Shown here in pieces: positions 36,834-46,672 of a stretch of DNA of 64,000 nt. Positions within the stretch are counted from its first letter, which is position 1. Every line of letters starts with the position of its first letter. Below the pieces are notes generated by a model, which saw only the letters and a list, made by a program, of their open reading frames with translations, searched no databases and was not told the DNA's origin. Where the stretch lies: the NCBI RefSeq assembly GCF_005222835.1, contig NZ_STGA01000015.1, positions 1-64,000 of the forward strand, given 5' to 3'. The DNA comes from Rhizobium sp. FKY42 (lineage in GTDB: Bacteria; Pseudomonadota; Alphaproteobacteria; Rhizobiales; Rhizobiaceae). The position numbers and the translations under genes were made by a program.

Positions 36834-38207
36834 TCACAATGTGTTTTCCGCAACAGGGTCGGCGGACGTCTTGAGTTTCAAGCGGTTGAAGCGCCGAAAC
36901 ACAACATTAGATGGCCTCCCCACCAAATATTTTCCGACGCCGTTTTCCAGCGCCTTTTTGTAGATTGCCATTGCAGCATCGATTGCATCGAGCGTCTTTG
37001 CCACGTCCTCTTTTCCATGCGCGTAACTGACGACAAGCGAAGGGGCTATCAGTCCCCGGCGTATCGTTTCTTGGAGGAAGAGGGAGCGAAATGCCTGAGA
37101 GGGCTTTGCTTGATCGTCTAGGGTAAAGTAGCTGAGGCAAGCTGGATGTCCCTGGACGCCAAAATATTTGTCTACGCCGTGCGCGACTGCGATCTGCCCG
37201 ATTGCAGCAGTCAGAACCTTTCCCTGTTCTACAAGGTGGCTGATAACCGGCTCATTCCGATAAACCTTGATCGTGGCAATCGCAGCAGCCAATGCGTGTG
37301 TTTCCGCGCCGTGTGTGGTTGATAACAGGAAAACCCGAGGCTTTGATGTCTGCTCCAACCCTCCGAGCGCCATAAACTCTCTTTTCCCCGCTAGGGCCGA
37401 GACAGAGAAACCATTGCCAAGCGCTTTCCCAAAACAGGATAGATCGGGAACGATACCGTAGGCTTTTTGCGCACCTCCGATATCCCATCGAAAGCCGGTA
37501 ATCATTTCATCAAGAATAAGAAGGGCACCGTTTTGGTGGCATAGATCCTGAAGCTTATGGAGAAAGCCGTCCTTCGGGCCTTCGTTGCGAGCGGGCTCAA
37601 GGATGAAGGCAGCAATTTCTCCGCGATGGCGTGTCAACAGATCTTGTACACTGCTGAGGTCGTTATAGCGAAAACCCAGCGTCAAGTTCTGAATGACTTT
37701 CGGTATGCCCGCATTCATTTCGGTTGTCCCGATGAACCAGTCGTCGGTAGAGAAAAAGGGATGATCTGAACAGCGCGCGATTAGGTCACGTCCTGTTACC
37801 GCCCTGGCAAGCCGGATCGCAGCAGATGTGGCATCAGAGCCGTTCTTGCAGAACTTGACCATGTCGGCAGTCTTGATGATATCCAGGAATGCTGTGGCGC
37901 AGTCCACCTCCAGACCGGATGGTCGTGTGAAGTTGCACCCAAGATCAAGCTGAGCCTTTGCAGCCTTTACGACAGGGGGATAGGCATGTCCCAACCCGAC
38001 AGCTCGATTGCCCATGCCATATTCAATGTATTCATTGCCATCGACATCTCGCACATGGCAACCGGAGCCGCTGGCAATGAACCCGGGCGACAGGATCGGG
38101 TACTGATCGTCTCCCTTAGCATAGGTATGGCAGCCACCAGGTATGATTTGGTGTGCTCGTTGACGCAGCCGGTTGGAGTTTTCGAAATTTTCAATCGGAT
38201 TTCCCAT
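36834..38207 (-). CDS. Class III aminotransferase, glutamate-1-semialdehyde-aminomutase-like
   Basis: A 457-residue fold-type I PLP enzyme resembling GSA aminomutases. Signs: GNEYIEYGMGNRAVGLGHAYP, FCKNGSDATSAAIRLARA, LLILDEMITGFRWD, and the PLP lysine in CFGKALGNGFSVSALAG. In a sugar gene cluster it more likely aminates a keto-sugar or builds an amino-acid-like substituent than makes tetrapyrroles. ATG 38207 is used (a GTG precedes it). The 158-bp palindrome follows its stop directly. Confidence 0.9.
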   Translation of the reverse strand: MGNPIENFENSNRLRQRAHQIIPGGCHTYAKGDDQYPILSPGFIASGSGCHVRDVDGNEYIEYGMGNRAVGLGHAYPPVVKAAKAQLDLGCNFTRPSGLEVDCATAFLDIIKTADMVKFCKNGSDATSAAIRLARAVTGRDLIARCSDHPFFSTDDWFIGTTEMNAGIPKVIQNLTLGFRYNDLSSVQDLLTRHRGEIAAFILEPARNEGPKDGFLHKLQDLCHQNGALLILDEMITGFRWDIGGAQKAYGIVPDLSCFGKALGNGFSVSALAGKREFMALGGLEQTSKPRVFLLSTTHGAETHALAAAIATIKVYRNEPVISHLVEQGKVLTAAIGQIAVAHGVDKYFGVQGHPACLSYFTLDDQAKPSQAFRSLFLQETIRRGLIAPSLVVSYAHGKEDVAKTLDAIDAAMAIYKKALENGVGKYLVGRPSNVVFRRFNRLKLKTSADPVAENTL

Positions 38208-38454
38208 CACGCAGCCCCGCTCAGTTGCCTAAAACTGCAGTGGAGCTGAAGAGGGCAACCCAGCCTAGTCAGCCTTTCGTTTCACGAGATCGACCGAAAG
38301 GGTTAAATGTGGTTCGGCTACGAAAGCGTTCGTCCGGCACAATAATAGTTCGGTGCGTTTTGTCTCGCACACTGTTGTCCGGAAAGGTGTATCCAATTGC
38401 TCCTAGAGAAAGCTTTGAACCTGTCACCGTCTGCGTGTGCGATCAGCAACGGGA

Positions 38455-39225
38455 TCAGTTTGTGCTTTCCCAAGTCCTGTCCTGTTGCTGCAAAAGATCG
38501 GAAATTCTGAAGATGACCTCAGTCCGGTTTCGTGCATTCAGCTTCTTCATGATATTGCGGATATGGACCTTGACGGTGCTTTCACGCAAATCGAGTTCAT
38601 AGGCGATGATTTTGTTAGGCTTGCCCTGTGTCAATGCATCGATAACGTCGGCTTCTCGTTGAGTGAACAAATTTGCCCAGTGACGTTCCTTGCTTTCCGC
38701 AACCCGTAGAAGCTGTCGAAGCTCACTCAGATCTTCTGCCGATATGAACGCTCCCCCTGCCAGGGCGAGGGATATCGCGCCAACACAAACCGAAAGCCCG
38801 GTTGCAGACGAGATGTAACCCTGCACGCCGACTTCGAACGCGCGCAGCGCTTGCCGGATGTCCGGTGTCTCTGCCAGAATAACAACAGGCAAGCTCGGAA
38901 AATCCAAAATCAAGGTTTGCAGGTCGCGCATCAGACTTTCATGCGAGAGTTCACCTCGTCCAACGTATGTCAAAAGGCCTGAATGTGACTGGTCGCAACT
39001 CGTGCGCCAATCGCCGAAGGATGAATAAAGATCCATGTGCATATTCAACCCATGAGCAGTCAGGCTTTGAGCAAGACATTCACGCTCAAGAGCTCGATTA
39101 TCGATAATTGCGAGCTTTTGTAACGGATACTCCTGAGTTACGGCGAGTGTGGTTTGAGATCGTGGTATAGCAGCAAGTTGCTTGTAGCCGGCGGCCGCGC
39201 GATAGGCAAAAGTTTCACTTTGCAT
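38455..39225 (-). CDS. LuxR/NarL-type regulator with degenerate receiver (second copy)
   Basis: A 256-residue paralogue of the regulator at 29755-30441: same N-terminal pattern IDNRALERECLAQSL, an atypical receiver in which the acceptor position after strand 3 reads LLTYVGRG (no Asp), and a GerE HTH with TQREADVIDALTQGKPNKIIA and STVKVHIRNIMKKL. A short Gln-rich tail follows. ATG 39225 follows GGAGAG by six bases. It faces away from the large CheB-CheR-kinase gene across a 494-base gap, a plausible regulatory pair. Confidence 0.9.
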   Translation of the reverse strand: MQSETFAYRAAAGYKQLAAIPRSQTTLAVTQEYPLQKLAIIDNRALERECLAQSLTAHGLNMHMDLYSSFGDWRTSCDQSHSGLLTYVGRGELSHESLMRDLQTLILDFPSLPVVILAETPDIRQALRAFEVGVQGYISSATGLSVCVGAISLALAGGAFISAEDLSELRQLLRVAESKERHWANLFTQREADVIDALTQGKPNKIIAYELDLRESTVKVHIRNIMKKLNARNRTEVIFRISDLLQQQDRTWESTN

Positions 39226-39719
39226 ATGGATCTCTCCAAAAAAGGTTCCCAAGTCGTGAGGGCTTCACTGCTAGGCATCGTCGGATCGGACTTTTGGTCT
39301 TTGAGAATGCCTTCTACTATTAGAGGCTTCACAACGGCGTTTTGGCATCGTGTGATTGCAAAGCTACAGCAGGATAACGTGAACGCGAAAGCATCGGAAA
39401 ATACTCAAGTGAAAGCTAATCAACCTAATGAGATGTCGCCAGACTGCCTGTGATCTGCCATTGCCTTATGTTCACTCTGGATGCACGGCAGTAGGGTTCA
39501 GGCGACCTAATTAATTTACGCGTCAATTTATAAGTTGTTTTGAAATTAGTGATATTCTATTTCGGATTGTTGGCGTCTGCGCATCTAAGTTTGACAGAAG
39601 ACGTCAACTTACTGCTTACGTCTGACCATGCATTCGACCCAAACGGTCATGGCTCGAATCTGCTGCAACGGAAAATGCAATCTGCTGGGCATAGCCCAAC
39701 GTAACGCGCGGATAAGGGT
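39226..39719. promoter_or_regulatory. Divergent promoter region between regulator and hybrid kinase
   Basis: A 494-base gap with an AT-rich core near 39505-39560, between the LuxR-type gene (-) and the hybrid sensor gene (+). Promoters in both directions are expected; I cannot place them exactly. No convincing gene; small frames on both strands lack family features. Confidence 0.45.
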
Positions 39720-42700
39720 ATGTCGGGCTCAAATATCCAAACACATATTGTCGGAATTGGTGCCTCATCAGGAGGCCTCGCCGCGATCAGGGAGCTGCTA
39801 CATGCTCTTCCTTCCAAAACGGGGCTTGCCTTTCTGCTGGTGCAGCATCTGGATCCCGTTCACGAAAGTCTTCTCGTTGAATTGCTTTCGAGTGAAACGC
39901 CTCTGAAGGTCATCCAGGCGTATGATGGCGCAGTCATCGAGCCTGATCATATCTACGTTATTCCACCAGGACTCCTGATGGCTGTTAAGGCAGGTGAAAT
40001 TCGTTTGACCCCCCTGCCAAAACGGCATGGAGTCAGACTCCCTTTTGATTTTCTGCTGACATCGATGGCGCAAGAATACGGGTCGTTGGCTATCTGCGTA
40101 ATCTTGTCGGGCAACGGGGCGGACGGCTCGGTTGCAATCAGCTCTATCGAAGAAGCCGGTGGACTAGTGCTCATTCAGGATCCGAGTGAGGCCGAATTTG
40201 ACGGTATGCCGCGCAATGCAATGTCACATTCAATCGATGCGCAAGTCCTGCCGGTCGCCAAGATTGCCGATGCGATCATGAATCGGCAGCGCAACGCCGC
40301 GTCATTGCCGCCCGATGGGAACTCGGTTGTGAACAAGGCCAATCTTCTCGAAATCATCCAGGTGCTGAAGAACTCCACTCCGAATGATTTTTCCTCGTAT
40401 AAACACGGTACGCTCTTAAGAAGAATAGAAAAAAGAATGGCCGTTCTAAACATAAAAGACGATATCAGACGATATATTGATATTCTCAGAAATGATGACG
40501 AGGAAAGGCAGGCCCTCGCAAACGATATTCTGATCAATTTCACCAAATTCTTTCGCGATGATAATCTGTTCATTCTTCTCCGTGAGAAAATAATTCCTGG
40601 GATGCTGGCCAGCAAAGCAGAGGATGGTTCTCTGAGAGTCTGGGTTGCCGGATGCAGTACGGGAGAGGAAGCCTTCTCACTGGCTATGCTGTTTCTCGAT
40701 TGCATCAAGGCACTCAAATTGAGGATCAAGCTGCAGATATTCGCGTCCGATGCGGACTCTGAGGCAGTGGCCTTCGCAAGGGAGGGACAATATTCGGAAG
40801 CTTCCGCCGCCTCCATGCCACCGGACCTGCTCGAGAGATACTTCATTCGAAACGAGAAAGGATATTACGTTGCACCACAATTGCGTGCCTGCGTCATTTT
40901 TGCGGTTCAGAATATTCTAACAGATCCGCCGTTTTCTAAAATAGACCTCGTATCTTGCCGCAATGTGCTCATCTATCTTAACGCAGAAGCCCAAGCCAAG
41001 GTGCTTGCCCTTTTTGGCTTCGCGTTGCGCGAAAGTGGGATCCTTGTCCTCGGAAAGTCGGAAACGATTGGACGCCTGGACGATCGTTTCAAACTTATTG
41101 GAAAGTCCGAGCGCGTTTACCAGAGAATCTCACATCGTGGATATGGCGATTTCCAGTTCAACATGACATCCAGCGACGCTGTTCACGTTCCCGCAATCGC
41201 AAACAGGAGGATTGTCGCCGCGCGGCAAAATGTCTTCGCCGAGGTCGTTTCTAATGCCTTGCTTGGTCGCTATGTGCCTGCAACGATCCTGATCAATCGT
41301 CGATACGAATACCTCTATTCGATTGGTCCGACAGAGCGCTTCCTGAAAATTGCGGCAGGTCCTGCCTCTCTCGACCTATTCGCCATCACCCCGAAATCAC
41401 TACACAGCAAGCTTCGATCAGCCATTTTTTGTGCGAGCCAAGATCAAAAGAAGGCTGTCGTTAGCGGTTCCACCATCCGGTATGACGAGAAGGATCATCG
41501 GTTCAGTATCCACGTGGAACCACTCCTTCATCAGGGAGAGCAGCTTTTCCTGATTTGCTTTATGGAGGAAGGCCCTGTCTTGGCCAAGCCGGCCCGGCCA
41601 GTGGGCGGACAAATTGACATAAACCGCGTGTCTGAACTTGAACAAGAGCTCGAGGAAACGCGTGCTGAACTGAACAGTTCGATACGCAACCTGGAACTTT
41701 CAAGTGAAGAACAAAAGATTATTACAGCTGAAGCGCTCTCTCTCAGCGAGGAGTATCAGTCCGCAAACGAAGAACTGGTTACCTCCAAGGAGGAGCTTCA
41801 ATCCCTGAACGAGGAATTGACCGCTCTCAACACCCAGCTTCACGAAACGTTGGAACGTCAGAGGGCGATTTCCAAAGATTTGGAAAACGTTCTCTATAGC
41901 ACCGATGTACCAACGCTATTTCTTGATCGTGCGCTGAACATCCGGTTCTTTACACCTGCCACGCGGTTGCTCTTCAATGTCATCCCGTCTGATATCGGTA
42001 GACCATTTTCTGATATCAGCATGCTTATGGATGATCCTGATCTGCAGCCAGATGCGATTGCAGCCCTGAAACTTGGAGGTCTAATCGATAAGGAGATAGC
42101 TGCCCGCGACGGGCGATGGTACATTCGTAGGATAAAGCCATTTCGCACCGGGCAGGGTATGACCGAAGGCGTTGTCATTACCTTTCTTGACATGAGTTCG
42201 CAAAGGCAGCTTTCGGAAGATAGGGAACACGCCAAGCGGTCTGCAGAGCTCGCGACCGCCGCCAAATCCCACTTTCTAGCCGCGGTAAGTCACGATCTTC
42301 GCCAACCTTTGCAAACGCTGAAGCTCCTCCAGGGGTTGCTTGAGAGCAGCGTAGAAAACGATCAGTCCCGACTGCTGGTAAAGCGGATGGAGGATACGCT
42401 TGCTTCAATGTCCGGCCTCCTTGATACAGTGCTAGACATCAACCGAATTGAGGCCGGGATAGTTCAAGTCAAACCAGAAAGCTTCGCAATCACAAGCATT
42501 CTTCAACGTCTCGTGAAAGACATAGCTTATCAGGCCCAGGCCAAAGGGCTGGAGCTGCGCATAGTCCAATCCAGTCTGGCGGTAGCCACCGATCCGCGAT
42601 TGTTGGAACAGATCGTTCGCAACCTTCTTTCAAATGCGGTCAAGTATACGCGTACAGGCAAGATTCTCGTTGGATGTAGACCTCGTGGCAGAAAGGTGCG

Positions 42701-44006
42701 GCTCGAGATTTGGGACACTGGCATTGGTATTCCTAAAAAGGAGCTAGAGAGCGTTTTTGAGGATTATCATCGGCTAGAGCCACGGTCGGGCATGGCTTCA
42801 CAGGGGGTAGGATTGGGGCTGTCGATCGTGAAGCGCCTCAGCGACCTCCTTGACCTCAATGTTCAAGTACGCTCTCAATTGGAAAGGGGCTCTGTATTTT
42901 CGATTGACATCGAGCGTGCCGACGACAGCGAAGTGTTGGTAAGTATCCCTCCAAGCGTGCGCCAGCACGTGCGTGAAGAAAGCGTGGCGCCTGCATCAAT
43001 ACTGGTCATTGAAGACGAAGATGCGATGCGCGATCTCCTTAAAATAGGCCTCGAAAAGGGGGGCCATATCGTCACCGTGACAAGAGATGCTGATGAAGCG
43101 GTAAAAACGGTTCGGTATATGGGCCATAGGCCGGATCTCATTTTGGCAGACTATAATCTGCCGTACGGGTCGGATGGGCTTGAAGCTATTGCAGAAATTC
43201 GTAGCATCCTCGGGCGGAAGATACCCGCACTGATCCTGACAGGCGATATATCAAGCCGCGCTCTGAAAAACTATGCGAAACAGCAGATCCCGCACATCAC
43301 CAAACCTACTAAGTTGCCAGAGCTTGTTGCCGCTATCCATCATCTACTATCTCACGCACAGGAAACCAATTTGACCAAAGCCCCCTCCGCTGCTGAAGCA
43401 GCTTCAAGGAGATGTGTTGAGATTATCGACGATGATCAGGGCGTGAGGGAAAATGTGGAGGCAATTTTTACCGGTATCGGCTTTTTCGTTGTCAGTTACA
43501 CATCTGCCGAAGACTATCTCGCACGGCATTCTCTTCAGCAGGCTACCTGCATCCTTATCGATGCCTACCTGCCAGGAATGGACGGCCTGCAACTGTTGAA
43601 ACTGCTCAAGGAGCGCGGATGCCGGTCCCCCATTATCGTCATCACCGGCCATAGCGATGTCTCGATGGCAGTGGAAGCCATGAAGCATGGTGCCATTGAC
43701 TTCATTGAAAAGCCGTTCTCGGCTGAGGAAATCCAGGCAAGCGTACAAACGGCGTTTGAATTGCTGGAAAGCAACGACCAACATACAACCCGCAGAGAAG
43801 CTGCGAGGACGAAACTCGCCCAACTGACGCAACGGCAAAGTCAGATCTTGGCACGGATTGTTGCCGGCGAGCCGAACAAGATCATCGCCGCTGAAATGAA
43901 GCTCAGCCAGCGCACCATCGAGAACCACCGAGCGTCTATTATGCGTCGTACGGGGTCCACTTCGCTATCCATGCTGCTTCGTCTTGTCGCGACAGCTGAA
44001 ATTTAG
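39720..44006 (+). CDS. CheB-CheR-PAS-histidine kinase-REC-REC-LuxR fusion protein
   Basis: A 1428-residue cytosolic multidomain protein. Order: CheB methylesterase (1-195) with S16, H43 and D135 as the catalytic set; CheR methyltransferase (~205-480) with SAM motif VAGCSTGEEAFS and RNVLIYL; PAS-like (~497-618); coiled coil (~635-723, rich in EELxSLNEEL); PAS (~720-832); HisKA with H858 (AVSHDLRQPLQ); ATPase with NLLSNAVKYT, DTGIGIP and GVGLGLSIV; REC1 (acceptor D1144); REC2, FixJ-like (acceptor D1281, PGMDG); and a LuxR HTH (~1366-1427). No membrane helix. It could sense, relay phosphate and bind DNA in one chain. No weak points or frameshifts seen. Confidence 0.93.
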   Translation: MSGSNIQTHIVGIGASSGGLAAIRELLHALPSKTGLAFLLVQHLDPVHESLLVELLSSETPLKVIQAYDGAVIEPDHIYVIPPGLLMAVKAGEIRLTPLPKRHGVRLPFDFLLTSMAQEYGSLAICVILSGNGADGSVAISSIEEAGGLVLIQDPSEAEFDGMPRNAMSHSIDAQVLPVAKIADAIMNRQRNAASLPPDGNSVVNKANLLEIIQVLKNSTPNDFSSYKHGTLLRRIEKRMAVLNIKDDIRRYIDILRNDDEERQALANDILINFTKFFRDDNLFILLREKIIPGMLASKAEDGSLRVWVAGCSTGEEAFSLAMLFLDCIKALKLRIKLQIFASDADSEAVAFAREGQYSEASAASMPPDLLERYFIRNEKGYYVAPQLRACVIFAVQNILTDPPFSKIDLVSCRNVLIYLNAEAQAKVLALFGFALRESGILVLGKSETIGRLDDRFKLIGKSERVYQRISHRGYGDFQFNMTSSDAVHVPAIANRRIVAARQNVFAEVVSNALLGRYVPATILINRRYEYLYSIGPTERFLKIAAGPASLDLFAITPKSLHSKLRSAIFCASQDQKKAVVSGSTIRYDEKDHRFSIHVEPLLHQGEQLFLICFMEEGPVLAKPARPVGGQIDINRVSELEQELEETRAELNSSIRNLELSSEEQKIITAEALSLSEEYQSANEELVTSKEELQSLNEELTALNTQLHETLERQRAISKDLENVLYSTDVPTLFLDRALNIRFFTPATRLLFNVIPSDIGRPFSDISMLMDDPDLQPDAIAALKLGGLIDKEIAARDGRWYIRRIKPFRTGQGMTEGVVITFLDMSSQRQLSEDREHAKRSAELATAAKSHFLAAVSHDLRQPLQTLKLLQGLLESSVENDQSRLLVKRMEDTLASMSGLLDTVLDINRIEAGIVQVKPESFAITSILQRLVKDIAYQAQAKGLELRIVQSSLAVATDPRLLEQIVRNLLSNAVKYTRTGKILVGCRPRGRKVRLEIWDTGIGIPKKELESVFEDYHRLEPRSGMASQGVGLGLSIVKRLSDLLDLNVQVRSQLERGSVFSIDIERADDSEVLVSIPPSVRQHVREESVAPASILVIEDEDAMRDLLKIGLEKGGHIVTVTRDADEAVKTVRYMGHRPDLILADYNLPYGSDGLEAIAEIRSILGRKIPALILTGDISSRALKNYAKQQIPHITKPTKLPELVAAIHHLLSHAQETNLTKAPSAAEAASRRCVEIIDDDQGVRENVEAIFTGIGFFVVSYTSAEDYLARHSLQQATCILIDAYLPGMDGLQLLKLLKERGCRSPIIVITGHSDVSMAVEAMKHGAIDFIEKPFSAEEIQASVQTAFELLESNDQHTTRREAARTKLAQLTQRQSQILARIVAGEPNKIIAAEMKLSQRTIENHRASIMRRTGSTSLSMLLRLVATAEI

Positions 44007-44134
44007 GCAAATCGACTAACATCCATATCCACGACACCATCACATGCTGGGTGTACGTCGTAAAATTTCGCTTGGGCTATCAGCTTTTGGAATATCATAA
44101 AAGCAAGCGAGGTTTTGCAGATGGCTTGTGTGTA

Positions 44135-45100
44135 TCAGAAAAGGCTGGTGAAGAATGTGTGGATCCTTTTCAGAGTGTCCGGTCGAGCCGCCAGATAGCT
44201 CAAGGGCGGGATCACCGCGTTCATGGGATGAAGGTTAAAGGAAAGTTTGAAGAGCTCGATTGCCTCTCGGTCGCAGCGCACAAGATGGGAGAATGCGGAC
44301 CAGTAGGCCCGATCGGCAATGCCGCGCCGCGCAAGCTGTCGCAGGGCGTAGCTGTCCGCCATGGTCCCACCTTCATTGTCGAAGAAGCTTGAGGCGGCGG
44401 CAGCTGTATGCAGGATATGCTGTATCTGGTGTGACCAAAGCTCTGTCGACCGGTTCTCACCATGCGAGCGGATTCCTGCTTGAATGCAGTCAAGCTCTCC
44501 TATCTTTCCATGCATTGACAGCCTTAGCCACACTTCATAGTCGTCGCTATGGACGAGTTCGCTACGATAGTGACCAACGCGCTTTTGCACTGCTGTCCTA
44601 ACGACTATTGAGGGTCCGGGTACTTGAAATACACCAAGGCGGCAAAACCGCTTTATGAAATCGGTACCCTCATGAATGCGTATCGAGGGAGGATCCGTTT
44701 GATTTGGGACAGGCGGAATTGGCCCATCACCGGTCAAGGCTACGTCCCTACCATAGGTAAAGGCAATTGATAGATCAGCTTCCATGACATCGGTCGCTCG
44801 CTTCAAGGCGCCCGGCACGAGAAAATCGTCCGCAAACAGCAACAGGAAGTAATCAGCTTGAGCCCAGTCAATACCTTGATTGAAAGATGCATGCGGCCCG
44901 CGGTTTACCGGGTGGAGTGAGATCTCGACGCGGGAATCCCGAGCCAACGATTTGGCAATGTCTAGGCTGTCATCAGTCGAGGCGTTATCGATAATCAGGA
45001 CCCTGATCGTGACATGTTCCTGCTCAAGAATACTCTCGACGCAGGCCCGCAGATATCTCCCGTAATTGTAGTTCGGAACCACAACATCGATGCTCGCCAT
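44135..45100 (-). CDS. GT2 family glycosyltransferase
   Basis: A 321-residue GT-A fold enzyme. The N-terminus SIDVVVPNYNYGRYLRACVESIL, then LIIDNASTDDS, and the DxD-like FADDF are GT2 markers. ATG 45100 is chosen (GGAG ten bases upstream); the frame extends to 45145 inside the upstream flippase gene. It sits last in a minus-strand set with the Wzx and pyruvyl transferase genes and adds a sugar to the repeat unit; the donor is unknown. No membrane segment. Confidence 0.9.
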   Translation of the reverse strand: MASIDVVVPNYNYGRYLRACVESILEQEHVTIRVLIIDNASTDDSLDIAKSLARDSRVEISLHPVNRGPHASFNQGIDWAQADYFLLLFADDFLVPGALKRATDVMEADLSIAFTYGRDVALTGDGPIPPVPNQTDPPSIRIHEGTDFIKRFCRLGVFQVPGPSIVVRTAVQKRVGHYRSELVHSDDYEVWLRLSMHGKIGELDCIQAGIRSHGENRSTELWSHQIQHILHTAAAASSFFDNEGGTMADSYALRQLARRGIADRAYWSAFSHLVRCDREAIELFKLSFNLHPMNAVIPPLSYLAARPDTLKRIHTFFTSLF

Positions 45101-45104
45101 TGGG

Positions 45105-46580
45105 CTACACTCCGCGACTGGTAAGGCACCGGCAGACTTTCGCATAGGAATGGAGGAGATGCCCTGCTATCAGTTGGACCTCGCCCAGAAATGGGTGTCT
45201 TATGATCACTATACCCGCCAGCCAGCCACATGCTGCACATAGGAGCGTAAGGCCAAACTGGATCATTTCCATGCTGTCGTTGGTAGCCAGCACGATCAGA
45301 GGCCCTGTCAGCGCAAGGAAGGTAACAGTCAAACTTGGATAAATCGCCGATAGAAATTCCGCCGTTGTGAAGCCCAAATGCCGCTTGGCAAAATAGATTG
45401 CGATCAATATCTGGATTGGCAGAGAAACGAACTGGCTGAGTGCCATGGCCAGGACGCCATGGGTGCTGGCACCACAAAGCGTGATCGCAGCCACGCTGCG
45501 GCAAAAAAGACTTGATAAAAACGCATCTCGATTTTGGCCCAGCGCAAGTAAAAGCGGATTGGTAACAATAGCCACGAACCAGAAGGCAGCTGCAACCGCC
45601 ATCAGCCGTACCAGAAGGATTGCTTCGTGCCATTGAGGTCCCAATACGAGATTGACGATCGGCTCGGCAGTGACCGCGACCAAGAGCGCACCGGGCATGT
45701 ACAGCACCGAAAGATAGCTTAGGGTGCGGATGTAGGCTTGCTTGATATTTTTGCCCTCGCGTGCACTGTTCGCAAGCACGGGAAATGCCATGGCATAGAA
45801 CGCCGACATGACCACACGATCGGGAATGCCACATATCGTATTGGCCCTGTTGTATAAGCCGACGGAGGCCATAGAGATGACCTTGCCCAGGATCAATTGC
45901 GGGACGTTCTCAAATATCCGGTCGACTGCCTGTGATGCACCCTTGAATCGACCGAACCTGTATACCGCAGGCCAAGAGACCAAGCTTAGCCTGTATGTGC
46001 AGGACAGTGGGAAAGGAGCAATGAGGACGGCGAGAAGGGCAAGTGTAACAGAGCCCGCAAGCATGGCCCAAGCATAACTTAGATAGCCGAGGCCGAGCAT
46101 TCCAAGGCTGACCGTGGTCAATGCAGATACGACCAGGGAAGCGGTTCGAATATTGGCAAGAACACCGAACGTCATATTGCGCCTGAGGATTGTGATGATC
46201 GGCTGCGAGATCACTTCAGCAAAAGCCGACATCATGACCAAGAACAGAAAAGGCGAGAGCTCGGGGGCTCCGTAGAAGGTTGCGATTGCCGGAGATAGAA
46301 GCAAAACTGCCGAAGTGATTAAAGCAGTGATCAGCAACAGCACAGTGAAAGCGGTACAAAGATCGCCATGATTGACCTCGGCTTTCTGGATGAGGAATTC
46401 CGATGTCACGAATTCCCTCAGTGAGAGCAAGATTGCTCCTATGCCGAGCCCCGCAACTGCGTGCCCAACGGCGTCCGGCGTCAATAGTCTCGCCATCGTT
46501 GCAACAACAGATACGTTTATGACGAGCGACACATATTGTTCGATCGATGACATCACGAATGCGCGGCGTGGTGTGGTCAT
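45105..46580 (-). CDS. Wzx-like polysaccharide flippase
   Basis: A 491-residue integral inner-membrane protein of the MOP superfamily (Wzx/PST-like) with about 12-14 helices. The N-terminus MTTPRRAFVMSSIEQYVSLV and the stretch LTPDAVGHAVAGLGIG, plus LGKVISMASVGLYNRANTI, are typical. It would turn the undecaprenyl-linked repeat unit to the periplasm. It lies downstream of the pyruvyl transferase gene and ends four bases before the GT2 start codon. Confidence 0.92.
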   Translation of the reverse strand: MTTPRRAFVMSSIEQYVSLVINVSVVATMARLLTPDAVGHAVAGLGIGAILLSLREFVTSEFLIQKAEVNHGDLCTAFTVLLLITALITSAVLLLSPAIATFYGAPELSPFLFLVMMSAFAEVISQPIITILRRNMTFGVLANIRTASLVVSALTTVSLGMLGLGYLSYAWAMLAGSVTLALLAVLIAPFPLSCTYRLSLVSWPAVYRFGRFKGASQAVDRIFENVPQLILGKVISMASVGLYNRANTICGIPDRVVMSAFYAMAFPVLANSAREGKNIKQAYIRTLSYLSVLYMPGALLVAVTAEPIVNLVLGPQWHEAILLVRLMAVAAAFWFVAIVTNPLLLALGQNRDAFLSSLFCRSVAAITLCGASTHGVLAMALSQFVSLPIQILIAIYFAKRHLGFTTAEFLSAIYPSLTVTFLALTGPLIVLATNDSMEMIQFGLTLLCAACGWLAGIVIIRHPFLGEVQLIAGHLLHSYAKVCRCLTSRGV

Positions 46581-46672
46581 GTCGTGTTCTCAATCCAATA
46601 GATCGAATATGGGAGCCACCCTCCGGATGGACCTCGTTTGACGCCGTTTACGCTTCGATGTTCTCCAGTTTT

